Part shown: positions 31,925 through 38,934 of the stretch, piece after piece
How the letters are laid out: each line of letters starts with the position of its first letter
Numbering within the stretch: position 1 is the first letter of the stretch
NCBI RefSeq assembly: GCF_015350995.1
Contig: NZ_JADKRW010000010.1
Span: 1-42,506, forward strand
Length of the DNA: 42,506 bases
DNA from: Curtobacterium sp. VKM Ac-1393
GTDB taxonomy: Bacteria > Actinomycetota > Actinomycetes > Actinomycetales > Microbacteriaceae
Reading direction: 5' to 3'
Notes under the pieces: model-generated
Database searches by the model: none
What the model saw: the letters and a program-made list of their open reading frames with translations, nothing else
What the model was told of the DNA's origin: nothing
Position numbers and translations under genes: made by a program

Positions 31925-32766
31925 CCTCCCTGCTCGGCCTCTCCACCTACGCCTACTTCTGGCGCATGTCCGACCGTGTGCCGGCACCGCTGTCCCTCGA
32001 CGACGCCCTGCGCGACGCCGCCGCCCGCGACGGCGTCGACCTGTTCCAGATCTGCGACCACCTGCCGCTCGACACCGCGTCGGACGACCGGCTGGCCGCG
32101 ATCCGGACGCTGGCCGACGACCTCGGGCTCACGCTCGAGGTCGGCACCCGCGGCACCGACCCGGCGCACCTGGCCCGGTACCTGCACATCGCGCAGGTGC
32201 TCGGCGCGACGCTCGTCCGGTCGATGTGGACGCGCGGCGACGACCACCCGGACGCCGCCGAGACCGAACGCCGACTGCGGCAGGCGCTCCCCGCGTACGA
32301 AGCGGCCGGGGTGACGCTCGCCCTCGAGACGTACGAGGTCGTCGCCACCGCCGACCTCGTCGCGGTGGTGCAGGCGATCGGCTCCGACCACCTCGGCATC
32401 TGCCTGGACCCGGCGAACACCGTCGCACGGCTCGAACACCCCGCCGACGTCGTGGCGATGACCGCCCCGTACGTCGTCAACTGGCACGTCAAGGACTCCG
32501 GCTTCACCCGCTCGCCGGGCTGGGTCGGCTTCCAGTACACCGGCGTCCCGATGGGTTCCGGGGTCATCGACCACGACACCGTCCGCGCCGCGATCGACCC
32601 CGACGCCCGGGGGATCAACCGCGTCATCGAGTTCTGGCTGCCGTGGCAGGACGAGCACGCGGGCGCCGAGCCACGACCGGGCGAGACGCCCGCACAGACC
32701 ACCACCCGCATCGAGGCGGCGTGGACCGAACACACCATCGAGCACATCAGGAGCAAGGAATCATGA
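31921..32766 (+). CDS. oiaC: AP-endonuclease-2-type TIM barrel, probable 3-oxo-isoapionate decarboxylase
   Basis: A 281-residue xylose-isomerase-like TIM barrel. Metal-ligand candidates are Glu in LALETYEVV, Asp in GICLDPANTVARLE, His in VNWHVKDSGFTR and Glu in RVIEFWLPWQDE. Similar proteins are annotated as sugar phosphate isomerase/epimerase. The neighbours (ApnO, LerK, LerI, DerI) match the apionate branch in which this family decarboxylates 3-oxo-isoapionate to L-erythrulose. The function rests on gene context as much as on sequence; a tetronate isomerase is the alternative. GTG start overlapping the LerI stop; 4-nt overlap with the next gene. Confidence 0.68.
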   Translation: MTSLLGLSTYAYFWRMSDRVPAPLSLDDALRDAAARDGVDLFQICDHLPLDTASDDRLAAIRTLADDLGLTLEVGTRGTDPAHLARYLHIAQVLGATLVRSMWTRGDDHPDAAETERRLRQALPAYEAAGVTLALETYEVVATADLVAVVQAIGSDHLGICLDPANTVARLEHPADVVAMTAPYVVNWHVKDSGFTRSPGWVGFQYTGVPMGSGVIDHDTVRAAIDPDARGINRVIEFWLPWQDEHAGAEPRPGETPAQTTTRIEAAWTEHTIEHIRSKES

Positions 32767-33680
32767 CCGACACCGTCACCACCCCCCACACCGTCGCTGC
32801 CGGATCCGGTACGGCCGACGTCACCGTCGCCGTGATCGGTGCCGGCGGCAAGATGGGCACTCGCGTCTCGAACAACTTCGCGAAGAGCGAGTACACGACG
32901 CTCTACAGCGAGGCCTCGCCCGCCGGGCAGGAGCGCATCCAGGCCCTCGGCCGGTCACTCACCGACAGCCTCGAGGCCGCCAAGGTCGCCGACGTGGTCA
33001 TCCTCGCCGTGCCGGACGTCCTGCTCGGCAGCATCTCGGAGCAGCTCGTCCCGGTCATGCAGCCCGGCGCGACGATCCTGACGCTCGACCCGGCCGCCGC
33101 CTACGCCGGACTGCTCGCCAAGCGCGAGGACATCCACTACGCCGTGGCGCACCCGTGCCACCCGTCGGTGTTCCTCGAGCGCACCACCAAGGCCGAGTGG
33201 GACGACACCTTCGGGGGCATCGCCGCTCCGCAGGAGGTCATCGCGGCCTTCGACGCCTCCGAGTCGCTCGGCGACCAGGACGAGCGTGCCAAGGCGATCG
33301 CCGAGGCCGTCATCACCACCATGTACGCGCCCGTCATCCAGGTGCACTGGGTCACCGTGAAGCAGCTCGCCGTGCTCGAGCCGACCCTGGTCGAGACCAT
33401 CGCCTGCATGATCGGCGACTTCCTCAACGACGCCCTCGAGGAGACCGTCACCGGTGTCGGCGTGCCCCGCGAGGCCGCGCGCGCCATGCTCTACGGCCAC
33501 ACCTGGATCGCGCTGACCAACGGCCTGCGCGGCTCGAACCCGTTCTCGGACGCCTGCCACATCGCCATGGGCTACGGCCGCGAGAAGCTCATCAAGGAGG
33601 ACTGGAAGCAGGTCTTCGACGACAGCGAGCTCGACAGCGTCATCGCGAAGATGCTCAAGATCGACGCCGTCCGCCGCTGA
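32763..33680 (+). CDS. apnO: PGDH-like NAD-dependent oxidoreductase, probable D-apionate oxidoisomerase
   Basis: A 305-residue dehydrogenase with an N-terminal Rossmann domain (VAVIGAGGKMGTRVSNNF, about residues 22-39) and an all-helical C-terminal domain of the phosphogluconate dehydrogenase C-terminal type. Conserved segments are YAVAHPCHPSVFLERTTK and VHWVTVKQLAVLEPTLVETIACMIGDF. Proteins of this architecture are the D-apionate oxidoisomerases that make 3-oxo-isoapionate. The assignment relies on family plus operon partners. It is the last gene of the operon (ATGA overlap with OiaC) and is followed by a strong hairpin at 33700-33740. Confidence 0.75.
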   Translation: MTDTVTTPHTVAAGSGTADVTVAVIGAGGKMGTRVSNNFAKSEYTTLYSEASPAGQERIQALGRSLTDSLEAAKVADVVILAVPDVLLGSISEQLVPVMQPGATILTLDPAAAYAGLLAKREDIHYAVAHPCHPSVFLERTTKAEWDDTFGGIAAPQEVIAAFDASESLGDQDERAKAIAEAVITTMYAPVIQVHWVTVKQLAVLEPTLVETIACMIGDFLNDALEETVTGVGVPREAARAMLYGHTWIALTNGLRGSNPFSDACHIAMGYGREKLIKEDWKQVFDDSELDSVIAKMLKIDAVRR

Positions 33681-33699
33681 CACCCGTCTGATCCGCCAG

Positions 33700-33740
33700 A
33701 GCGACAGATTCCCGCCGACCATCGGCGGGAATCCGTCGCT
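33700..33740. terminator. bidirectional terminator between convergent genes
   Basis: A 19-bp stem with one mismatch and a 3-nt loop (33700-33718 against 33722-33740), followed by TTTCG on the + strand. It fills most of the 70-nt gap between the apionate operon and the convergent lactonase candidate. Confidence 0.85.
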
Positions 33741-33750
33741 TTCGCGGTAC

Positions 33751-35277
33751 TCACCGCCCGCCGCGGGGTCCCCAGGCCTCGGCGAGGGTGATCGAGGCGA
33801 CCCCCGGCACCGTCAGCGCCGCCACCGACGCCGCGAACCACGCCCGCGCTGCCGCCGAGTGCTGCTCCGGATCCGTCGCATCGGGCACGAACTGCGGCCC
33901 GTAGCCGGCCTCGATCGTCGCGTCGGTCACGACGGGGCGCGCGGACGTCGCCACCGCGTTGAACCGTGGCCGCAGCGTCACCGGTCCGACGTGCAGCGCC
34001 CTGCCGGCGGCCAGCCTGGAGGCGCTCATCACCACCCAGCGCTGCATCCGGATCGACTCGGTCACCTGTTCGGGCGACCGGTCGTGCATCTGCGGCGTCA
34101 CGCTGAACGTCAAGGGCCCGTCCCAGTCGCGGAACAGGTCGACGGTCCGGTTCAGCTCCGTGAAGTGCGCGCGGGTGCCGGCCACGACCTCGAGGTCGCC
34201 GGCAGCAGTAGCGGCGTCGCGCAGGGCTTGCTGCAGCGCCGGTGTCGTCACGTGCGAGGTCGGGTCGAACGCACCGATCCGCACGACCGCGCCCGAGTCG
34301 AGCACGTCGTCGATCGCGGCACGCAGCACGTCCGGGTCGTCGGTCACGAACCGGACGTCGAGCGGCCCGCCACCCGCATCGAGCCGAGCCGAGGCCAGCA
34401 CGGCAAGGACGTTCGGATCGCCGAGCACGGGCTCCACCAAGACCGGCACGCCGAGCGGCACCCCGGCCGGGCGCGCGTCGGCCGGGCGCGCAGCCGCCGG
34501 GGCCGACGCGGCGAACAACTGGAGCGTCGGCGGCGGGGCGACCACGGCGGTCGGAGCCGGCCCGTCCAGGAACGCGAGGTCCGGGGCGGGGGCGGCCGTG
34601 CCTCCCGGTCGACCGTCCGTCGTCGCGCGCAGCGTGAGCGACTGGTGGACCACGGAACCCGCGTCGAGCGTGACCGGGAACGGCTCGGACAGCGGCGTCG
34701 AGTAGGTCTTGAACGAGGCATCGGTCCAGTTGCGTTGGTCCTCCATCTCGAACACGTCGCCGGCCAGGTCGAGCGTCAGCGCGACCCGACCCGTCGACCA
34801 GTCCAGCCCCGACAGGTCGTGGGAGGGCTGGTGCGGCGCGATCCACGTCGGGAACGCAGCCTCGGTGACGGTGCGGGACGGGTGCCGCGCGGTGAAGGGT
34901 GCGCCGGCGAGGGTCGGCGGCTGCAGCACGACCAGGCCGATGCGGTTGCGGCGGAACGGCGTCGTCGTGGTGGCGACCGCGTCGACGTGCAGGGTGGGGC
35001 CGTCGACGGTGACCTCGAGGGCGTACCGGAGTACCTCGGTGCCGTCGTACCGACTGCTGGACTCGATGCGGAGGCGCCCGCTCGTGCCGTCGGCGCCGGT
35101 GTCGATCGTCCGGGTGAGCACGGTGTCGTCGGCGGTGCGCCAGTCGTGATCACGGGTCACGAACCGGATCGCCCGCAGCACCGGTTCGTCGTCGTACGCG
35201 AGGTCGGCGAGCTCGGCGTCGAGCACCGTGAACCGCCACGCACCGATCGACACCGTGCCCATCGACGTCACAGTCAT
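33751..35277 (-). CDS. candidate D-apionolactonase or sugar-metabolism protein of unknown fold
   Basis: A 508-residue cytoplasmic protein without a signal peptide. The N-terminal ~220 residues are beta-rich (RIGLVVLQPPTLAG, FEMEDQRNWTDASFKTYSTPL), like carbohydrate mutarotase or hydrolase sandwiches. After an Ala/Pro-rich linker the C-terminal ~300 residues look like an alpha/beta barrel (FSVTPQMHDRSPEQVTESI). I recall proteins with an EDQRNW..KTY motif among D-apionolactonases (ApnL), and the GntR operator in its promoter ties it to the apionate regulon; I could not check the homology. If correct it hydrolyses D-apionolactone to D-apionate. The ATG is 6 nt after the -10-like TAGTCA. Confidence 0.62.
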   Translation of the reverse strand: MTVTSMGTVSIGAWRFTVLDAELADLAYDDEPVLRAIRFVTRDHDWRTADDTVLTRTIDTGADGTSGRLRIESSSRYDGTEVLRYALEVTVDGPTLHVDAVATTTTPFRRNRIGLVVLQPPTLAGAPFTARHPSRTVTEAAFPTWIAPHQPSHDLSGLDWSTGRVALTLDLAGDVFEMEDQRNWTDASFKTYSTPLSEPFPVTLDAGSVVHQSLTLRATTDGRPGGTAAPAPDLAFLDGPAPTAVVAPPPTLQLFAASAPAAARPADARPAGVPLGVPVLVEPVLGDPNVLAVLASARLDAGGGPLDVRFVTDDPDVLRAAIDDVLDSGAVVRIGAFDPTSHVTTPALQQALRDAATAAGDLEVVAGTRAHFTELNRTVDLFRDWDGPLTFSVTPQMHDRSPEQVTESIRMQRWVVMSASRLAAGRALHVGPVTLRPRFNAVATSARPVVTDATIEAGYGPQFVPDATDPEQHSAAARAWFAASVAALTVPGVASITLAEAWGPRGGR

Positions 35278-35283
35278 GGTGCA

Positions 35284-35312
35284 TGACTACCACCGGTCAA
35301 CCGGTTGGGCAA
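35284..35312 (-). promoter_or_regulatory. promoter of the lactonase candidate gene
   Basis: On the minus strand, TTGCCC (35307-35312), a 17-nt spacer containing the GntR operator, and TAGTCA (35284-35289), then 6 nt to the ATG at 35277. The -10 lacks the usual final T. Confidence 0.5.
35295..35310. promoter_or_regulatory. GntR operator 3
   Basis: GGTCAACCGGTTGGGC, identical to operator 1 over 16 nt, with core CAACCGGTTG at 35298-35307. It lies in the 80-nt divergent region between the lactonase candidate and the SDR gene. Confidence 0.85.
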
Positions 35313-35357
35313 TGATGGGTCCGTGGAGCGACGGCGCTCCCAGGACGGAGCTCCCGC

Positions 35358-36119
35358 ATGACCGCACGACTCGACCACAGGACCGCACTCGTCACGGGGG
35401 CGGGCTCCGGCATCGGTCGCGCGATCGCGGACCGGTTCGTCGCCGAGGGAGCGCGCGTGGTCTACGCCGACCGCGATGCAGTGGCGGCTGGCACGGCGGC
35501 AGCGGCGGCCGGTGCGCTCGCGCTGCCGCTCACCGTGGACATCGCCGACGAGGCCAGCGTCGAGGCCGGGTTCGCCGCCCTCTCGGCGCAGGCGTGGACG
35601 CCCGACGTGGTCGTCGCGAACGCCGGCGTGCAACTGTTCGGTCACGACGCCGCGGTCGCCGACCTGTCGCTCGAGACCTGGAACCGCACGGTCGCGGTGA
35701 ACCTGACCGGCACGTTCCTGACCGTGAAGCACGCCGTCCGGGCAATGCTCGCGGCCGGCGGCGGCGGGTCGATCATCGCGACCGGTTCGCCCACGGGGCT
35801 GAACGGCGAGGGTGCGGACTTCGCGGCGTACTCGTCGACGAAGGGCGGCATCCACGCCCTCGTCCGCGCGACCGCGATGGCCTACGCGCGGGACGGCATC
35901 CGGGTGAACACCGTCGTGCCGGGCTACACCGAGACCGGGCTCGTCCAGGCGATCTCGGGCGACCCCGAAGCACGCGCGGCGATCGTCGCCCGCACGCCAC
36001 TCGGCCGCCCCGGCACCCCCGACGACGTCACCGGGATCATGGTCTACCTGGCCAGCGCGGAGTCGTCGTACGCGACGGGCGCCGAGTTCCGCGTCGACGG
36101 CGGCATGACGAGTCTCTGA
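35358..36119 (+). CDS. SDR family oxidoreductase (candidate D-apiose dehydrogenase)
   Basis: A 253-residue classical SDR: cofactor motif TGAGSGIGRAIADR (about residue 14) with VVYADRD after strand 2, suggesting NAD preference; NAGV; catalytic Ser in IATGSPTG and Tyr/Lys in YSSTK; C-terminal RVDGGMTSL. ATG 35358 is preceded by GGAG seven nt upstream. It is divergent from the lactonase candidate across a GntR operator shared with the apionate operon. I infer C1 oxidation of D-apiose to apionolactone, a step carried out by a Gfo/Idh enzyme in the described pathway. Other sugar-alcohol or aldose substrates are possible. Confidence 0.85.
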   Translation: MTARLDHRTALVTGAGSGIGRAIADRFVAEGARVVYADRDAVAAGTAAAAAGALALPLTVDIADEASVEAGFAALSAQAWTPDVVVANAGVQLFGHDAAVADLSLETWNRTVAVNLTGTFLTVKHAVRAMLAAGGGGSIIATGSPTGLNGEGADFAAYSSTKGGIHALVRATAMAYARDGIRVNTVVPGYTETGLVQAISGDPEARAAIVARTPLGRPGTPDDVTGIMVYLASAESSYATGAEFRVDGGMTSL

Positions 36120-36157
36120 CCCGGTCGCGCGCTCGCCGACCCGGTCGCGCGCTCGCC
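36118..36157 (+). repeat. exact tandem duplication of 20 nt
   Basis: GACCCGGTCGCGCGCTCGCC occurs twice in tandem, beginning within the stop codon of the SDR gene, with a third unit beginning (GACCC) but not completed. Confidence 0.9.
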
Positions 36158-36170
36158 GACCCTTCGCGCT

Positions 36171-36212
36171 GAGCGACACTCCACGGGCCCCCGAAGCCGT
36201 CAACTGTCGCTC
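36171..36212 (+). terminator. hairpin after the SDR gene
   Basis: GAGCGACA (36171-36178) pairs with TGTCGCTC (36205-36212); a nested ACGG/CCGT pair sits in the loop. The rest of the 36120-36337 gap shows nothing else clear apart from the tandem duplication. Confidence 0.5.
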
Positions 36213-36337
36213 TGCACGTGAGGTCGATCGCCGCTGCGCCGCCCATTGGCCAGGGAACGCAGGCCCCCGTCCTGGGGTACCCGGCACGCGTACCGTCGGG
36301 CGCAGCGATGAACTCGCGTTCAGGGAGAACAACACAC

Positions 36338-36505
36338 ATGACGACATACGAATCCGCCGACGGGGTGGAGCCTGTCCAGGTCACCACCTACCGTCTGGTC
36401 CGCAAGGCCGCTCGCCGTGGTTGGGCAGTGCCCACCGACGCTGCCGAGCCGTCCCTCGCCGACCTCGTGAGCGCCCGCGGCGCCGCCAGCTCCGAGGCCC
36501 GCTGA
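36338..36505 (+). CDS. small hypothetical protein
   Basis: A 55-residue polar protein (starts MTTYESADGVEPVQVTTYR). It has no signal peptide or transmembrane segment and resembles no family I know. Coding is supported by AGGGAG at 36322-36327 before the ATG and by the GC-rich third positions; ATG 36308 is in frame but lacks a site. It contains a basic middle (RLVRKAARRGW) and an Ala/Ser-rich end. It may share a transcript with the hydrolase 45 nt downstream, although that gene also has its own -10. Confidence 0.6.
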   Translation: MTTYESADGVEPVQVTTYRLVRKAARRGWAVPTDAAEPSLADLVSARGAASSEAR

Positions 36506-36537
36506 CCGACACGGCGGCGCCGCACGGCGGCCCGCAG

Positions 36538-36543
36538 TATCGT
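36538..36543 (+). promoter_or_regulatory. -10 box of the alpha/beta hydrolase gene
   Basis: TATCGT followed by 6 nt and the ATG at 36550; leaderless geometry. Confidence 0.55.
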
Positions 36544-36549
36544 CGCCGC

Positions 36550-37431
36550 ATGTCCTCTTCGGCCCGAGCCGTCACCCGCGGCGTCGAGGTCGGCACCCGG
36601 GGCTCGGACACCGGCACCCCCGTGCTCGTCCTGCACGGCACCCCCGGCGGCATCGACGTCGCCGAACTGATGTCGGCGTTCCTGCCGTCCGAGCAGTTCC
36701 GCGTGGTGACGGTCTCGCGGCCCGGGTACCTCGGCACACCGTTGGACCCCGACCGCTCGTCGATCGACGACGAGGCCGACCTGCTCGCCGGCGTGCTCGA
36801 CGACCTCGGCATCGACCGCGCGGGGCTGCTGGCGTGGTCCGGTGGTGCCCCCGCCGCGTACCGCTTCGCCGTCCAACACCCGGAACGCACCACGGCGCTC
36901 GCCGTCGCCTCAGGGGTGTCCGGTCGGTGGGTCCCCGGTCCGGCGGGTCCCGCGGAGCGGCTCGTCACCGGCACGGCGTTCGGTGCCCGTCTGGCAGCCG
37001 CCGCAGCACGCATCGCCCCGGCCGCCGCGGCTCGCGCTGCCGTCGCCGGTGTCAGCGCACTGCGCGGGGGAGCCCTACGGCAGCACGTCGCCGGTGTCCT
37101 CGACGATCCAGAGCGCCGAGCCTTCCTGCTCGGCGTCGCCCGCACCGGCAACGCCTCCGGACCGAGACGCGCCGGTTGGGACAACGACGTGCGGCAGCTC
37201 GCGGCCATCGAGTCGCTCGACCTCGGTGCCGTGCGGGCGCCGACGCTCCTGGTCCACGGCGACGCCGACTCCGAGGTCGTGCACGACGACAGCACGCGCG
37301 CTGCCGACGCCATCCCCGACGCGGAGTTCGTCACGCTGCCGGGTGGCACGCACTTCGCCTTGTGGGACCACCGCGACGCGTCCGCCGTGCAGGAACAGGT
37401 GCGCGCACACCTGCAGCAGCACCAGCGCTAA
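36550..37431 (+). CDS. alpha/beta fold hydrolase
   Basis: A 293-residue cytoplasmic alpha/beta hydrolase. The oxyanion region VLVLHGTPGG, nucleophile elbow WSGGAPA (Ser at about residue 99), Asp in LVHGDADSEV and His in GGTHFALW make a complete Ser-Asp-His triad; a helical cap lies between. The substrate is not predictable (esters, epoxides or peptides). Its stop overlaps the stop of the convergent MocR gene by 2 nt (TAA 37429-37431; TAG 37428-37430 on the other strand), so the two mRNAs must overlap at their 3' ends. Confidence 0.9.
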   Translation: MSSSARAVTRGVEVGTRGSDTGTPVLVLHGTPGGIDVAELMSAFLPSEQFRVVTVSRPGYLGTPLDPDRSSIDDEADLLAGVLDDLGIDRAGLLAWSGGAPAAYRFAVQHPERTTALAVASGVSGRWVPGPAGPAERLVTGTAFGARLAAAAARIAPAAAARAAVAGVSALRGGALRQHVAGVLDDPERRAFLLGVARTGNASGPRRAGWDNDVRQLAAIESLDLGAVRAPTLLVHGDADSEVVHDDSTRAADAIPDAEFVTLPGGTHFALWDHRDASAVQEQVRAHLQQHQR

Positions 37432-38900
37432 CCGTCGCGGACCGCCCCGATCAGCGCATCGAGCGCCCGGTCCAGCTCCGGCACGGTCACGGCTCCGTAC
37501 CCCAGCACGATCCCGGCCGGCGTGCTGCCCGGTGTCATCCCGTACTCCTCGAGCGTCGAGACCAGCACGCCGGACCCCGCCATCCGCGCGGCGACCTCCT
37601 GCCCGGTCGCCGGACCCGGCCACACGACCACCGCGTGCAGTCCGCCGTTCAGGGCACGGGCCTCCAGTCCGGCGACGCCGTCGAGCCGAGCCGCGATCCG
37701 GGCGCGACGGTGCGTGTAGTCGCGACGGACCCGGCCGAGGTGCCGGCGGAGCGCGCCGGTCCGCAGCAGGTGCGCGAGCGCGACCTGGACGGGTTCCGCG
37801 ACCACCGCACCACGGGCGCGGCGGGTAGCGAGCACCGCCTCGGCGATCCCGGCCACGGCACCGGCACTCTGCTCTGCCGGAACGGCGGCGGGCAGCACGA
37901 CGTACGAGCAGCGCAGCCGCGGGTCGAGCGTCTTCGAGAACCCGCCGACGTGCAGCACCACCCCCTCGGCGTCGAGCGCCGCGAGGGCGGGCACGGGGCT
38001 GCCGCGGTGTCGGAACTCGGAGTCGTAGTCGTCCTCGACCACAAGCGTGCCCGTTGCCGCGGCCCAGGCGAGCAGCCGCTGCCGTCGCACCACCGGCATC
38101 ACCGAGCCGAGCGGGTACTGGTGGGTCGGGGTGACGAGCACGACGTCGACCGGGCCGGCGGCCGAGAGGGCGTCGAGGTCCATCCCGTCGTCGTCCAGCG
38201 GGATGCCGACGACCGTCCCGCCCGCACTGCGCACCGCACGCTGCCCGGTCCGGTAGCCGGGGTCCTCGACGGCGAACACCGGCGCGCGACCGAGGTGCAT
38301 GCGCAGCGCCTCGGTGACGAGGGACAGCGCCTCCGAGGTCCCTGCGGCCAGCAGCACCCGGTCGAGCGCCGGGGCGAACCCCCGGCTCAGCCCGAGCTGT
38401 GCGGCGACCTGCGCCCGGAGGTCCGAGGTGCCGAGCGGGTCGGCGACCGCGTTCCGCAGGGGCGCATCGGCCGCTGCCCGCCAGGCCGCCCGCCAGTCCC
38501 GCTGGGAGATCGCGGTGACGGCAGGGATCCCGGGGCGGCAATCGATGACCCGGGCGGCGGCGGCGGCCATCGCCGTCGCACCCGGGTCCGACGCTGGCGG
38601 CAAGTCCCCGACGACGGCGCCGCCCCGGTCGCCCACGCTGGCCATGCCGAACGCGCCAGCGGACGCCACGACCCGCGCCACGGCCCCGTGCCGTGTCCGG
38701 ATCCACCCCTCGCCGTCGAGCTGCTCGTACGCCGCGACCACCGTGCCGCGTGCGACGCCGAGCTCGGCAGCCAACGCCCGGGTCGAGGGCATCGGATCGC
38801 CCTCGTGCAGCGTGCCGTCGTGCACCATGCCCCGGACACGAGCGACGACCCCCGCGGTCTTGCTGGACTGGTCCACCACGATCACCCCGATCTGGTCCAC
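37428..38900 (-). CDS. MocR-type PLP-dependent transcriptional regulator
   Basis: A 490-residue fusion of an N-terminal GntR winged helix (DGTLHEGDPMPSTRALAAELGVARGTVVAAYEQLDGEGWI, about 30-70) and a C-terminal fold-type I aminotransferase-like domain (TPTHQYPLGSVMPVVRRQRLL; VVEDDYDSEFRHRG; PLP Lys in VGGFSKTLDPRLR). MocR proteins sense PLP, amines or amino acids and control the gene divergent from them, here the FMN-binding protein. The GTG at 38900 is the most upstream sensible start but uncertain; GTGs within the next ten codons are possible. Its -10 TAGGGT (38918-38923) overlaps the -10 of the divergent gene. Confidence 0.88.
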   Translation of the reverse strand: MDQIGVIVVDQSSKTAGVVARVRGMVHDGTLHEGDPMPSTRALAAELGVARGTVVAAYEQLDGEGWIRTRHGAVARVVASAGAFGMASVGDRGGAVVGDLPPASDPGATAMAAAAARVIDCRPGIPAVTAISQRDWRAAWRAAADAPLRNAVADPLGTSDLRAQVAAQLGLSRGFAPALDRVLLAAGTSEALSLVTEALRMHLGRAPVFAVEDPGYRTGQRAVRSAGGTVVGIPLDDDGMDLDALSAAGPVDVVLVTPTHQYPLGSVMPVVRRQRLLAWAAATGTLVVEDDYDSEFRHRGSPVPALAALDAEGVVLHVGGFSKTLDPRLRCSYVVLPAAVPAEQSAGAVAGIAEAVLATRRARGAVVAEPVQVALAHLLRTGALRRHLGRVRRDYTHRRARIAARLDGVAGLEARALNGGLHAVVVWPGPATGQEVAARMAGSGVLVSTLEEYGMTPGSTPAGIVLGYGAVTVPELDRALDALIGAVRDG

Positions 38901-38911
38901 GCACCGGACCA
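38869..38911. promoter_or_regulatory. candidate MocR binding repeats
   Basis: TGGTCCAC occurs at 38869-38876 and again 24 nt later at 38893-38900, and an inverted GGACCA follows at 38906-38911. Direct repeats of this kind are typical MocR sites. They lie just upstream of the overlapping -10 boxes and partly in the presumed start of the MocR gene. Confidence 0.5.
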
Positions 38912-38917
38912 CTCCCG

Positions 38918-38927
38918 ACCCTAGCGT
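38918..38927. promoter_or_regulatory. overlapping divergent -10 boxes
   Basis: Minus-strand TAGGGT (38918-38923) and plus-strand TAGCGT (38922-38927) share two bases at CTAG. The plus box ends 7 nt before the ATG at 38935. Only one polymerase could open DNA here at a time. Confidence 0.5.
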
Positions 38928-38934
38928 TGCCCGC

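Noticed and set aside
37432..38924. Plus-strand frame opposite the MocR gene
   Set aside because: No recognisable protein and typical Arg/Pro-rich shadow composition; the minus strand encodes a full MocR protein.
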